Shown here one piece after another: positions 33,372 to 44,755 of a stretch of DNA of 64,000 nt; positions within the stretch are counted from its first letter, which is position 1, and every line of letters begins with the position of its first letter. Source of the DNA: Cryptomeria japonica. Its lineage: Eukaryota > Streptophyta > Pinopsida > Cupressales > Cupressaceae. The notes below the pieces were generated by a model. The model was not told where the DNA came from, ran no database searches, and worked only from the letters and a program-made list of their open reading frames with translations. The position numbers were made by a program, and so were the translations under genes. The stretch is from assembly GCF_030272615.1 (NCBI RefSeq), contig NC_081409.1:648180468-648244467 (forward strand), read 5' to 3'.

Positions 33372-34493
33372 TGTTGGCAAGAGACACTGTTCCGGTGAAG
33401 ATTGATGCACAAGAAATGCTTAGGACTTGTCATTGATGGAAACTCAATTCAGATATCGTATCCGGTGTACATAGATTTGATTTACCGGAAGTTGCATTAT
33501 TCATAAGCCATAAGTTTGGAAGGTGAAACACATTAATCGATAGAGCATGGGTACAGTATGTAGATCTTAATTTGGGTTTGATAATTTTTCTTTTAGCTAT
33601 AGAGGCAGATGATTTGAGGTTCGAGGTAAATTATTCTTTAATCCCAATAACCGATGTTGATTCATGAGCTATATTGAAGGTTCGGTATCTGGTAATCCAG
33701 GAGAACAAATCTACTCTGGTGTAAAATTTAGTCTAGAATCTTTGGGATGATTTCAGTGATTGGTTTCATGTTCGAGGAGTTTCGGATGACATGTGTGAAT
33801 CTTTTTATCATCTTATTTAGATCCGCATATGGATTTGTGGACGGATTGAGCCGACATGATTGTACACGTTTCATGTTGCGTGTTATGCTGTATTTGGAAG
33901 CTAACCTGAGATGATTTGTTTTGTTGATGCGGATATATAAGATCGATTTGGTTGAGCATTTTTAAGGGATTATGAGAGAGAATTTTGCTTGAGCGAATGT
34001 GATTGAAGGTTTTAGTGCTCTGGTATTTGATAGAGCAATAGAACTGAGCAGGAGGAAAAAAAAGTTGCAGGGGACTAATTGAGCCTAACCAGAACTGTTA
34101 TTTGTCATTAGTAGATGCTTTTCTTCAGTTCATTCATTATTATAACTACTTGTAATCAATTGTAGGAGAGTGAGTGCTCCGGGTTGCAGCCTTATTTTGT
34201 ATTTGAGCAGTGAGCTCTAGGAAATGAGCCTAAATGTAAGTACATTCCTTTTTTTGTAATATTATCATACTATTGATCAAAGTATAATAATATTGTGGGT
34301 TGAAATCCCATCGTCATTTTTCTTTTCAGGTTTCCATGTAAAAATCTTGGTGTTATGGTTTTGCGGTTGATTGGTTTATGTTTCTACTCTTTACTTTCAT
34401 TCTTATGCATTTGGTGGTTTAAGAATCAGTTTAATAAGTTTGTAATTTGCAAAACACTAATTAACCCCCCCTCCGTGTTCATTGATTCCAACA
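33372..34493 (+). repeat. 3' LTR of element B (clean, 1,122 bp)
   Basis: It starts TGTTGGCAAGAGACAC and ends GATTCCAACA, followed by TSD TCTTG. It contains neither of the two insertions seen in the 5' LTR, so both inserted after B did. Confidence 0.93.
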
Positions 34494-34498
34494 TCTTG

Positions 34499-36987
34499 TG
34501 CATATTGATTTTTGTGGTCCATCTAGAGTGAGAAGCTTGCAGGGTCACATGTATTTGATATTGCTGATTGATTACTATTCAAGGATGATGTGAGTTACCT
34601 TCTTAAGGGAGAAGTTTGAAGCATTGGAGAAGTTCAAGATTTTCAAATCTATGGTTGAGATAGAGACTTGTTAGAAGCTGATGTGTCTGAGATCTGACAG
34701 AGGTGGAGAATTTACTTTCGGTGAGTTTAATTCTTTTTGTGAAAAGCATGGGGTGAAGAGAAATTTATCTGCTCCGCAGACCCGTCACTAGAATGGTATT
34801 ATGGAAAGGAAGAACATGACAGTTTAGGAAGCTTCCAGAACCATGATGATTGAAGTAAACATTCTGCATATCTATTGGAGAGAATCTCTGAGTATTGTTG
34901 TATTCTTTCTCAACCGGGTACATATGAAAGGTGATACTGGTAAGACTCATGATTTATGGTTTTCTCATGCTTTTACAATTAGATAATTCAGAATTTTTAT
35001 TAGTAAATTCTATATCAGAAGAGATGAAGATCTAAAGAAGTTTGATGCTAAAAGTGATGAAGGAATCTTTCTTGGTTATTCTACTAAGAGTAAGGCCTAC
35101 TGATATTATAATAAGAGATTTAGAAAGATAGTTGAAGTGTTAATGTGAAGCTAGATGAAGGAAATGCATATCATCTCAGATGTTCCACTGGATATGATTC
35201 AGATGATTAGATTGTCAGTGAAGATAAAGCAATTGCAGACCCAGAATCAAGTTTAGATTGCTCCAAAAAAGCCTGAGAATGAAGGTGCAAATGCTAATGT
35301 AGAAGAAAGAGTTCAAGAGTTTGAAATCATGAAAATCCTAAGACTCCAAGGTATGTAAAGTTAAATCATTCAGTAAATCAGATAATATGCGATAAGAATA
35401 GAGGTGTGATGACTAGGAGAAGACTTGCGGAAGAGTATTGCTTGATTTCTAAGATTGAACCTAAAGATGTTATGAAGATTGTAAAGATGAAAGTTGGATT
35501 AAATCTATGGAAGAAGAGTTGAATAAGTTTGAAAAGAATAATACATGGATTTTAGTTACCATACCTAAGGATAAGATTTTAATTGGAATTAAATGGGTGT
35601 TTTGGAATAAATTGAATGAACAAGGTTAAGTTCTTAGGAATAAAGCAACACTTGTTTGTAAGGGTTATTCTCAGATGGAAGGTATTGATTTTGAGAAGAC
35701 TTTTGCTCCAGTAGCTAGAATTGAAGCTGTTAGACTATTTCTTGCTTATGATACTTACAAAGATTTCAAAGTGTATCAGATGGATGTCAAGTGAGCCTTT
35801 CTTAGTGGTGAGCTCAAACAAGTCTACATTGAGCAACCGGATGGTTTTTAGTTGACAGATTAGAAAGATATGGTTTGTAGGTTGAAGAAAGCACTGTGTG
35901 GATTGAAGCAACCTCCAAGAGCTTGGTATGGAAAATTGGATAATTATTTGATGAAGCTTGAATTTAATAAAGGTACTGCTGAGAGTAATCTGTACTTCAA
36001 GATTGAAAATGATAATAGCTTAATTGTTGAAGGTTTTTTTGATGATATTATTTTTGGTGGAAATGATGGTTTGTGTAAAAGTTTGTTGATGATATGCAGA
36101 TTGAGGTTGAGACATCTGTGATAGGTGAGATGAAATTATTTTTGGAAGTGAAAATTACTTAGTTGGATAAAGATATTTTCATATCTCAATCTAAGTATGT
36201 GAAGGAATTATTGAAGAAGTTTGGTTTGGATGATGCAAAACCAGTTGGTACACCTATGCTAACCGAATGTAAGTTGACAAAGGGTGACGACTCTCCAAAA
36301 ACAAACCAGACTAGATACAAATCTATGATTAGTGGTTTGTTGTATTTGACTCAAACTAGACTTGATATTATGAATGTTGTATGTCTTGTTGCTAGATTTC
36401 AAGATGATGCTTGGGAATCTTATGTTGTTGTTGTATAAATAATTTTCAGATATTTGAAAGGGACAATTCATTTTCGTTTGTGGTATCCTAGAGATAATGA
36501 TCTCATTTTGAGTGCTTTTACTTATGCTGATTGGGCAAGTGATGTTGATGACAGAAAGAGTACTAGTGGTGGTGCATTTTTCTTGGGTAAGAGATTGGTT
36601 TCATGGATGAGTAAGAAGCAGAATGCTATATCTTTGTCTATAGTAGCAGCTGAATACATTTTTGCTACTAGCAATTGTATTCATTTAATTTGGATGAAGC
36701 TGATGTTGAAGGATATCAAAGTTATTTTTGATGAGCCTACTGCTATATGCTATAATAATTCAAGTGCTATCAATATTTCTAATAATCGCGTGTTGAATTC
36801 AAAGACCAAGCATATATCAATCAAGTTTCATTTCTTGAGAGACAAGATGAATAAAAAGGAAGTCAGATTAGAGTGTGTATCTACAAAGGAACAAATTGCA
36901 GATAACTTTACGAAGCCTTTGCCTAAAAATACATTTGAGTATCTCAAAGAGAAGCTAGGGGTAATTGCCCCTCCTGGTGAGAACTAA
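34499..36987 (+). pseudogene. Element A integrase, RT and RNase H (continuation)
   Basis: Integrase resumes with HIDFCGPSRVRSLQGH (first catalytic Asp), then LRSDRGGEF (second) and NGIMERKN (Glu). RT spans about 35,480-36,160: [50 protein letters not shown] and an active site FFDDIIFGG, where Tyr-Val is usual before Asp-Asp. RNase H is open from 36,454 to 36,987 with YADWASDVDDRKSTSGG, AEYIFAT, YNNSSAIN and the tail IADNFTKPLPKNTFEYL. Stops occur throughout integrase and RT. RNase H alone is intact for about 177 codons. Confidence 0.92.
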
Positions 36988-37376
36988 GATGGATGGAGTA
37001 ACATCGGTCTAGTGGACTTCACATAGATATCTTATGATCCAGATTGATAAGTGAGGCTGCTACTCAAGGGGAGTAGTCAATATGTGCCTCAGGGGTTCGG
37101 AATTGTTAGAGTGTGTGTCAAAGGGAGAGATTATCTTCCTATGGGGAAGAGAATCAATATTTGTGTTGTATGTTGTTTTTGCATTGATGTCAAAGGGGGA
37201 GAGAAGCATGTGAAAAACCCTATGGGAGAGAAGAGCATGAGAAAAACAAATATATCTTGTGTTGATCTTAGCGGGAAATTTTTGTGAGTTATGGGATATT
37301 GTTTGTTGTTGATTTCTTTCTTTGCATTTATTGTTTTTCACAATCATATGTTGTCATCAATGCCAAAGGGGGAGAT
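36988..37376 (+). other. Element A 3' UTR with repeated polypurine tracts
   Basis: Non-coding. Purine blocks lie at about 37,066, 37,120, 37,142 and 37,193. The final AAAGGGGGAGAT (37,365-37,376) abuts the 3' LTR. Confidence 0.8.
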
Positions 37377-39863
37377 TGTTGGATATTACTGAGAAGTTTG
37401 CTGGAATGTTGTGATGTTCCCCATACATATAGTTCCCAAAGCCAATAGCTATCATGGACTCAAGATGAATCCTTATCGGTTGAGGAGGAATAGCATCTAC
37501 CGATGAAGACATCAAGTATATGTAAAGAAAATATAACCTATGATCCATAAATATCAGTGTAACACTGGCAAGTAGCGATCAAAATCCATGGCTCAAAACA
37601 GTATAATTACTACTATCAGATTAGGTTGAATCAATGACTAGTCATCACAAATGGATAAAACAACTGTGATTACATAAAACATTATGCATCAAAGATTAAT
37701 AAGGAATTGATTATAAGAAGAAACGTTCAAGTGGATGATACAAACAACCTCTGTAAGTTGTAGTTAAGGGAGGAAGGACTATAAAGTGGTAATCATAACT
37801 AATCACGTAATTAATAAGGGGCACGATTATAACAAATAGATACGCCTATATCTTCAAAGGGACACACCCAATGGAATGTAGGAATATATATCATCAATCA
37901 TTTCATTACAGGAAGGAGGAGGGAGTTTAGTCAAGAATTCCATTTCCAATTTAGGCGATTATAAAAGCAAGGAAGGCCGAAGACCCAAAATCGAATATAT
38001 ACTTCAAGCAACCGTCCTCAGGATTAACTCTAGCAAGTGGCGAGATCATACTATTACAACTAAAACCATCGACTACATCATTGTTTCAAGTTAATACATT
38101 TAAATCATAACATGGAGGCAGTTTGAAAGAGCTCGTATGAGGAAGGCGGAAGGCCCAATATCGTTTACAAATTGACCAGGGATTATTTATATCAGTTACA
38201 ACATTATGTACCTTAAATAATATTATTTCTAGATCCGACAATAATAACCAATTGAGCTGGGTGTTTATCCCAAATCAGAAAATAGGCATTCATATTCCCA
38301 TTGCCAACATCAAAGTTTAGTTCAATTGCAGGTCTATATTGTCTTGTTTGATCAACAAGTAATTTGCACCCAAATACATATTGACAAACAATTCACACCA
38401 GCGTAAACTTAACTGTATAAATCTAGGCAGCCACTGGGTTGTCCAATACCAATTACTATATATTTGTATTCTTGTTTTCAAATATCTAAGCTTATTGTAA
38501 GGACTAGTCATTAATTGACCCATAATTCATATAATGTCTAATAAGGGACATTACAAGTGATGTGTTCTCATTGATGTCAACATATTCTTCTATGTATTTC
38601 AGTGTTGCAGTCAGATTGGATGAGTTGTTTTGGCCAGTGTGTTGTAGATGAGCTGTTGTGGTTTAGTGGGTTTAGCGATACTTATCTCTAGTTGATTTAG
38701 CAAAAGTTTCAGTGCTCTACATGATGATTTGACCATGTTGTGTGGTCCGTTATTATGATTGGTTATTCAGTTGTTCATGTTACTCGGTATTCTGATTTGT
38801 GCTCACTCCAAAATTGCATTATCTTGGTTTATGCATTTGGCAAAGTGTTTGGGACGTTCATATGTGTCCTTAATTCAGATGGTCTATGATTTGGAAGTCT
38901 GCAAGTTTATGTTTCAGTTTGACAGTCAATTCAGTGTGTGTTCTTGACGTTTGGTATATTGTTGATGAAGATTCTAATAAGTGGTGATGTTGCGGTTGTT
39001 TTTGGTGCGATTCACAGTTCTTGTGGATGTTTTTAGATCGGTTTCTATTTAGATTTATGGTCTGCATTGATTGGTGTGCGTGTTATTGATCATTTTCTTG
39101 ATCTGGCCAAGTTCTTCTTGTTATGCAACATTCTTGGTGATTGTAGCCTGTCGTGGATGATCGAGGTGTAATTATTGGTGGTGTTTTTTGGTTGCGATAT
39201 TGATTTTGGTCCAGACCATGTCTTAGCCGATACTGTTTTGGTCCACATTTATTGTTGTAGCGTGTGATGTTATTGTTTTGTAATTTTTGTGGAGCGTTTA
39301 GCCGACCTTGAAATATAGGTTGATGATTTATATTAATATATGTAATATTCATTTGTGAGATGCATCTACTCCGTATCTGTGCGTAAATGTGTGAACAAGT
39401 GTTATGATCTTTTAGAAATGTGAAAAGAAGTGTGCGGCAGAGCAAATCAGGTTGTGCTTAACCAAAATTGTAATCAGGCATTTGGAGATGCTATTTCACC
39501 AGTTCATGTAATCTAGATTTTTTTTTGATCTTTGCAAGGCAGTGAGCCTTCTAGGGTTGTAGCCCTTCATGTATTTGAGCAGTGAGCTTTATGTAGTGTG
39601 CCTAAATGCATGTGCATTCCCCATTGTAATATTTACATTTACTCCTAATAGGGTATTATCTCATTGTGGGTAGGTTCCTGCCATGGTTTTTCTCTTAACC
39701 TGGTTTTCCACGTCAAAAATATTGGTGTTATGTGTGTTATTGATGTGACATTGATTTGTGCTTTCATTTTTAATAATCAGATCCAAATTTAAGTTTGAGT
39801 TGTGTAGAGTTTGAGAGCAAACTGATCACCCCCCACTCTCAGTTTGCTGCATTGTTGCGAACA
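37377..39863 (+). repeat. 3' LTR of element A, with a solo LTR inside
   Basis: It starts TGTTGGATATT directly after the polypurine tract and ends TTGCGAACA. The part from about 39,010 on aligns with the window start. Minus the inserted solo LTR it is about 1.34 kb. Confidence 0.88.
37415..38555 (-). mobile_element. Solo LTR, probably Gypsy, inside A's 3' LTR
   Basis: On the minus strand the block begins TGTAATGTCCC and ends GGGGAACA. Flanks are TGTGA (37,410-37,414) and AGTGA (38,556-38,560), a TSD with one mismatch. Removing it restores a normal Copia LTR start (TGATGTGTTCTCATTGATG). It has no coding sequence. Confidence 0.7.
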
Positions 39864-40321
39864 AACGTAGTATCTTGAAGGAAGAGTGAACTATTATTGA
39901 AATTCTAACAAATGCTATTTTATAAAAAGTTCAATCTACTATTCCTATTGTTTTGTACGAGCAATTTTGTATCTTGCCTTGAAGAAGTGATCTTTGGTTG
40001 AGAAAGTTCCTTTTGTATCTTGATTGAGGTTGTGCACCTTAGTCAGTAAGTTTGTAGTTGTGAGCTCTTCGACAAGAAGCCTTTTTCACTTTAAAATAGT
40101 TATTATACATATTATGACCTTCATTCTCACAGTGTTTTTTTGCAGTTTGGGTTTTCCACCGAAAAAATCTTGGTGTTCTTGTGACAGAGTTCTGATGATT
40201 GAGTTGTTTACTTTTATGAATTTGTATTGGGATAAATGTTATTGTTCAAATAACTTAATATGATTACCTTTTTATGTTGTGAATGTTGATTCACCGCCTC
40301 TCTCAACGTTAGTGTTCAACA
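39864..40321 (+). repeat. Right part of element D's 5' LTR
   Basis: Element A's LTR ends at 39,863. The following 458 bases have Copia LTR features (GGTTTTCCACC, TCTTGGTGTT, a C-rich tract near 40,290) and end TTCAACA at 40,321, directly before a primer site. The left part of this LTR must lie outside the window, beyond A. Confidence 0.75.
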
Positions 40322-40322
40322 A

Positions 40323-40336
40323 TTGGTATTAGAGTT
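40323..40336 (+). other. Primer binding site of D
   Basis: TTGGTATTAGAGTT resembles TGGTATCAGAGC with a few changes and lies one base after the LTR end. Confidence 0.7.
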
Positions 40337-40410
40337 TTGTTTCTTGAGGAGTTAGCTTAAGCGTTGAGGTGAATCTTGTATTTTGAACACTATTTTTGAA
40401 AAAGAATTGA

Positions 40411-41395
40411 ATGGCATGGATGATATAGATTAGAATGGTTGGAACGACGGGGATGGTATTGTTGATATGGAAGATGAATTGATATTTGCCTTGACAAACC
40501 TAGATGATAATAGAGAGGAACATAAAAAAGAAGTTGAAATTTTTTTCATTTTTCGTAATTTGAAAAAAAGCTTGATGAGAAGGCCAGAGAATGTGTAAAG
40601 CTTGAAGATGAAATTGTCAAATTCAAGGAGGAACTTTAAGCTATAAAAGATCAGTTTGCTAATGGATTAAAACTCAAAGGTGGAAGTGAAGTGCTAGATG
40701 TTGTTTTTGATTCTTAGAGATAGATTAACGACAAAAGCGGACTTGACTTTGAAGAAGGTGAATGTTCGAAATGGGATAAAGGAAAAGACAAGGTTAAAGA
40801 TAGTAAAGATCAGAAAAACTCAAGCTTGAGAAACTCAAGAGATGTCCAGAGAGATCATTTTGCTCCTATTAGGTATTTATCTTTTAATGGTAATTATTTT
40901 TCATGTAATGAATTTGGACATAGAGCTAGTGAATGCGGAAGTCCAATTAAAAATCAATCAATTAGCATCAGATGGTACTCTTGCAATTGGTTTGGGCATA
41001 GGGCAAACTGAATGTAGGAGAAGGATGATGAGAAATGGATGCAGGAGTTTAAGTTATTTTTGTTATTTCAATGGAGTGTGCTATTCTTGCAATACATATG
41101 TACATAAATATTTTGAATGTAGAACAAATAAAATATTCTGAAATAAAAAAATGAGTGGTGGCAAATCTCAGAGAGGTCCAGTATGTCATAATTGTAACAC
41201 GATGGATCACATTACAAAATATTGCAGGAGTGGAAATGAAAAATCTAATGCTCCGAAGAAGAAGATTGATATCAATGAATAAAAGGAGAATATGAAGATG
41301 AAATGGGTGAAGAAATCCAATGATAATACTAAAGAAAAGATAGAGGTTGGAGATGCACCTTCTGTGGGTACAGACCCTTCTTTCAGTGACTAACT
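40411..41395 (+). pseudogene. Element D gag-like protein: acidic helix plus zinc-knuckle array
   Basis: An acidic helical start (IVDMEDELIFALTNLDD, about 40,459) is followed from about 40,890 by several CCHC-like knuckles. These are FSCNEFGHRASEC, YSCNWFGHRAN (last Cys shifted out of frame), CYSCNTYVHKYFEC and CHNCNTMDHITKYC (about 41,188-41,228). Stops and frameshifts are frequent. The design matches element B's gag-like protein, so both belong to one broad RT-less group. Confidence 0.72.
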
Positions 41396-41705
41396 TAGAT
41401 AGCTATGTCTCGAGGGGAGATTTTAAAATCATATCTTTCATCCCCTCTTGGCTTGTTGTTGGGTTATTCTTCACACGATAAAATTATGAAAGTGATTTCT
41501 GGTGGATTCTAAGCGAGTTTGATTGTTGAGAACTTTTTTGGTGGCTTCAGGTATATAGTGTATTAGATTTTTAAAGAAACCCTAGATAATGATTATATAT
41601 TGCTTGTTCAAAATTCATTTATGCAAATGTGATCAGAGAATTGCAAACCACAAAGAGAAGTGAAAAAGAATCATTCAAAGGTATTTTTCTTTCTTTAGAT
41701 ATTTT

Positions 41706-42560
41706 TTGATGGTTAAGCCTAATATTATTAGCGGTAATGGTAAGGAAAGACCTAGTTCTAAATTTAGGCCATTTATTTCAGCGATGAGGGATCTGACTGG
41801 TGCATTTTCTATTGTTCCCAACAAAGTGGTATGTAAAGAAGATATTTTTAGTTACATTCATGTTTCTTTGGAAGAGTATGATCACATCAAACTTGATGAT
41901 TTTAAGAGAATTCAACTAGTAGATGGTGCATAGAGATTTATTGTAGAGTATGCTAATTTAGGGCATAAGGGTTTGGATGCTTAGAGTAATTTTCTCCTGT
42001 TTAATGATGAAGAGATAATTAAGATAGTCCTAAGAAGAATTCATGGAAATTGTTTATGGTTGGATCAATTATATTAGATTTCAAAAGAGGCCCTAAGGGA
42101 TATGACTGGTTTATGCTCGATTAGAATTGTTTCTACATTGAAGTCTGTAAAGAATGATGAAGTAAACAAATTGATTGGTGTTATGTCTAACAAGAGAGCC
42201 TTACAATTGATACCATTATTCTTGATACTCATGTATGCGACTATGGAAATTTCATATAAGGTGTATATAGAAATCGTGAAGTTTTGACTTCTTCGACAAT
42301 AGTATACATAGCCTTTAAGATGGTGAAAGAAATTGTTGACTATGATCTGTGTGAATTATTGAGGTGGCAATTATTGGATAACCCCCTCTTGACGAAGACT
42401 GATTTGTACCCCTTCTAGTATGGATCAATTATTGTGAGTTTCATATTATATTTTTTTAATGCATTACCTGGATTAAACAATATAATATGGAGAAGAGATG
42501 TTCCAATCAGTGCTCGGATTAAAGGATATTTGGATAATTTGGATAATTGCGATGTTGCCT
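41706..42560 (+). pseudogene. Element D second ORF (retroelement-type, non-pol)
   Basis: Starting at MMVKPNIISGNGKERPSSKF, stretches linked by single stops (41,931, 41,983, 42,075, 42,285, 42,417) include LRDMTGLCSIRIVSTLK, MVKEIVDYDLCELLRW and FFNADALPG-like FFNALPGLNNIIWRR. I recall this style of ORF from conifer retroelement-type predicted proteins. It has no RT or integrase motif. Its layout loosely parallels the helical block of element F's ORF1. Function unknown. Confidence 0.6.
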
Positions 42561-43085
42561 GTCACAAGTTTTTTTTTGGATATTCATGTTACCCTAATTT
42601 TTTGGTCCCTTTTGAGTGTTAATTTTAGTTCTCAAATGGCATTATCCTTATGTATGTACTTTGGATCGACAAATTATCAAACATTTGAAGTTGGTCTTCA
42701 TAGTGTCAAAGTTCACCAAAGTGCCAATTACCCAATCCTTCTTTGTTCACAAAATGTTATGTCGTTGGTCAAGTCAGTCCCTTCATATTCAGTTAGTCAG
42801 ACAATTATGGAACCTCATTACTTTTTCATGTATTATTCTCAGTTCCCAAATTTTCTGAAGTCCCTACCACTCTCTGAAGATTACATATCACTAGAAGCTA
42901 AGTGAATTAATTAGCACTCGAATCGGCATATCGGATGATCTTCAAACTCAAAAAATCTCTTGCTCAACATGCTTCTTAGTTAGAAAAGCTATTAATAACC
43001 TGACTTTGTCGAAGTTCACATTATGCAAGGCACAATATTTCAGGGGATTTGGAAAGGACTTCTTATTACAAATTGGACAAAGAAA
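42561..43085. other. Element D interior, disturbed
   Basis: Coding similarity stops near 42,560 and weakly resumes near 42,905 (ISTRIGISDDLQTQ). The stretch between holds about 40 bases (42,720-42,765, ...CCAATCCTTCTTTGTTCAC...) closely similar to 49,890-49,935, which suggests a shared inserted repeat. Confidence 0.4.
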
Positions 43086-43090
43086 ATCAT

Positions 43091-43883
43091 GCAGAGTCAC
43101 CGGTGAGGACGGGCCTCAAGGAGATCAGTCCAGATTGGTCAGCAAGAGTAAACACAACGAAAATACATAGATCTAATGGAGGCAATGCAGAATAGATAGT
43201 TTTATTGCATGAAACTTGATTACATCCAACCGATAGCAACTGAGTTACAACATACCGACACACAGGCCTTGTAGAATAGGTCACAATCGGGACATTGAAT
43301 CGAAAGATCTATCTTCTAGGCACAGTCTATCTATCTGATACTCTGATTGATTCTAATTGATTACATTCTAAAGCATGACTACAAATATATATGTATCGAT
43401 CCAAAGGATCTAGTCGGCTCAAAAAGGGATGAAAACTCGAAAAAAACAAGACCTAATGTGCAAAATGAACAAGGTCGGTCTCCGCCAAGGGATTCCTCCG
43501 GAAAATCCAAAGGATGAAACATAGAAGGTTAGCCACACGCCAAAAAACATCAAGATCAACGCTCAAGGCTCTGCAAGCTTCATAATGGGTTCCAGAAGAT
43601 CACCAGAATAAGTCTTAGGCAACTGGTAACAAAGGAACAACCGGTAACAAGAAATTGTCATGGAAACCGGTAGCGATATCTTGCCAAAAAGTGATCCAAA
43701 TGAGATGTGGTTTGAAAGAAAGAAAGATGATCAAGTCTTCAAGTAGAATCCAACTCCACAGGATCCGGTGAGACAAAACCGGGACACATAAAAAGGATAA
43801 CTGAAACTGCAAACAAAAAACAAAACTAAAAGGAAAATGTTTTTGGTTGATGCAAGATTGCTGTGAACCCAGGATGCTCTTGC
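43091..43883. repeat. Dispersed ~0.8-kb repeat, copy N2
   Basis: Homologous to 3,304-4,085 along its length. It is flanked by a candidate 5-bp TSD, ATCAT, at 43,086-43,090 and 43,884-43,888. It inserted into D's interior: a D-like phrase, GGCACAATATTTCAGG-type, continues on the far side. Confidence 0.75.
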
Positions 43884-43888
43884 ATCAT

Positions 43889-44568
43889 TAGAGCTCACAT
43901 TTCTCAAGGCACAATCTTTTATCGATTTGGAAAGTATAGATTATTATAATGGATTGGATGGAGAAAGGAATGCAAGGGTGTTGGTGCGGTTTTTGAAAAT
44001 AGGTGACATTACTCCAGACACGCCAACATTTAATGAGTTACTAGCCTAATTCATAAATAAAAAATGGTATATTTCTAAGCTCATTATTATTTGTTAAACT
44101 TGGTCAAAGAAACGTACTAGTACTCACTTGAATAAAACAAAGATTTGTCAATCCCACAATTCCCAATTTTAGTCAATATTTATTATGGATTATTATCTTA
44201 TTTCAACCCACAATGGTAATACACCATGAAAACTAATTTCCTGTAATTCAGTCTGATTTGAATTGGCTGCAAAGTGAGCAAAATGACATCATTTCTAGAC
44301 TGACCACACTGACTTGAAAATAACTAACTCATTTCATTGAATACGGGAGGGTAATTTGTACCTTAAGATAAGAAGAGAGAAAAGATAGAATTTCATAATC
44401 AACGCCTAGAAGAAAAAAATATCGCAACAAGAAATCTAGCTTGAGGCAAGTTTCTTTGGTATTTGGATGGTGACATATTGTCAAGATAGAGTACCTTCTA
44501 CTATTAAAAGAAAATTCAATCTTGAAAAATGGTGTTGTAACGGGACGTGTTGCTCCAATAGTTCAACT
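43889..44568. other. Remainder of element D / intergenic
   Basis: The first ~150 bases look like continuing D coding debris (GDITPDTPTFNELL at about 44,000). After about 44,050 I see only AT-rich sequence without features. Confidence 0.4.
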
Positions 44569-44755
44569 TGTAAAGGAACACAAATGACCTTTGAGAGAGG
44601 GAGGGGGGTGAATTAGTGAATCTTTAAAACTTCAAATTCAACTATGAACACACTAATAGTAAAAATGAAGAGATATCAAAACACATTCACAAATAGTACA
44701 AACACATAACACCAAATGTACGAGGAAAACCCACAATGGGAAAAACATTTAGCAG
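44569..44755 (-). repeat. Fragment of element I's 3' LTR
   Basis: It aligns with about 45,612-45,780: both contain TGAACACACTAATA, CACCAAATGTACGAGGAAAACCCA-type text and a purine-rich GGGGGG block. It ends abruptly at gag sequence, so the rest of the LTR and all of pol are deleted. Confidence 0.75.

Larger units (their letters stand above)
2515..34493 (+). mobile_element. Non-autonomous Copia-type LTR element B, nested in A's integrase
   Basis: The 5' LTR is at 2,515-5,668 and the 3' LTR at 33,372-34,493; both begin TGTTGGCAAGAGACAC and end CCAACA. A perfect 5-bp TSD, TCTTG, lies at 2,510-2,514 and 34,494-34,498. Primer site and polypurine tract are present. The interior (5,669-8,883 plus 32,866-33,371) encodes a coiled-coil/zinc-knuckle gag-like protein and a second charged ORF. 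No protease, integrase or RT is present, so B must have relied on enzymes from another element. Confidence 0.93.
1..39863 (+). mobile_element. Copia LTR retrotransposon A (outer element, 5' end outside window)
   Basis: The left LTR (ending at 866) and the right LTR (37,377-39,863) are recognisably the same sequence. A tRNA-Met-type primer site follows the left LTR and a polypurine tract precedes the right one. The domain order is gag, zinc knuckle, protease, GAG-pre-integrase, integrase, RT, RNase H, which is Ty1/Copia. Integrase is split at 2,514/34,494 by element B. Removing B and one TCTTG rejoins the reading frame at the start of the integrase core. Many stops make A non-functional. The TSD cannot be tested because the left flank is missing. 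Confidence 0.93.

Noticed and set aside
42434-42905. Three overlapping plus-strand ORFs read as a gene
   Set aside because: The first part is explained by D's second ORF. The rest overlaps a repeat shared with 49,890 and has no coding signature.
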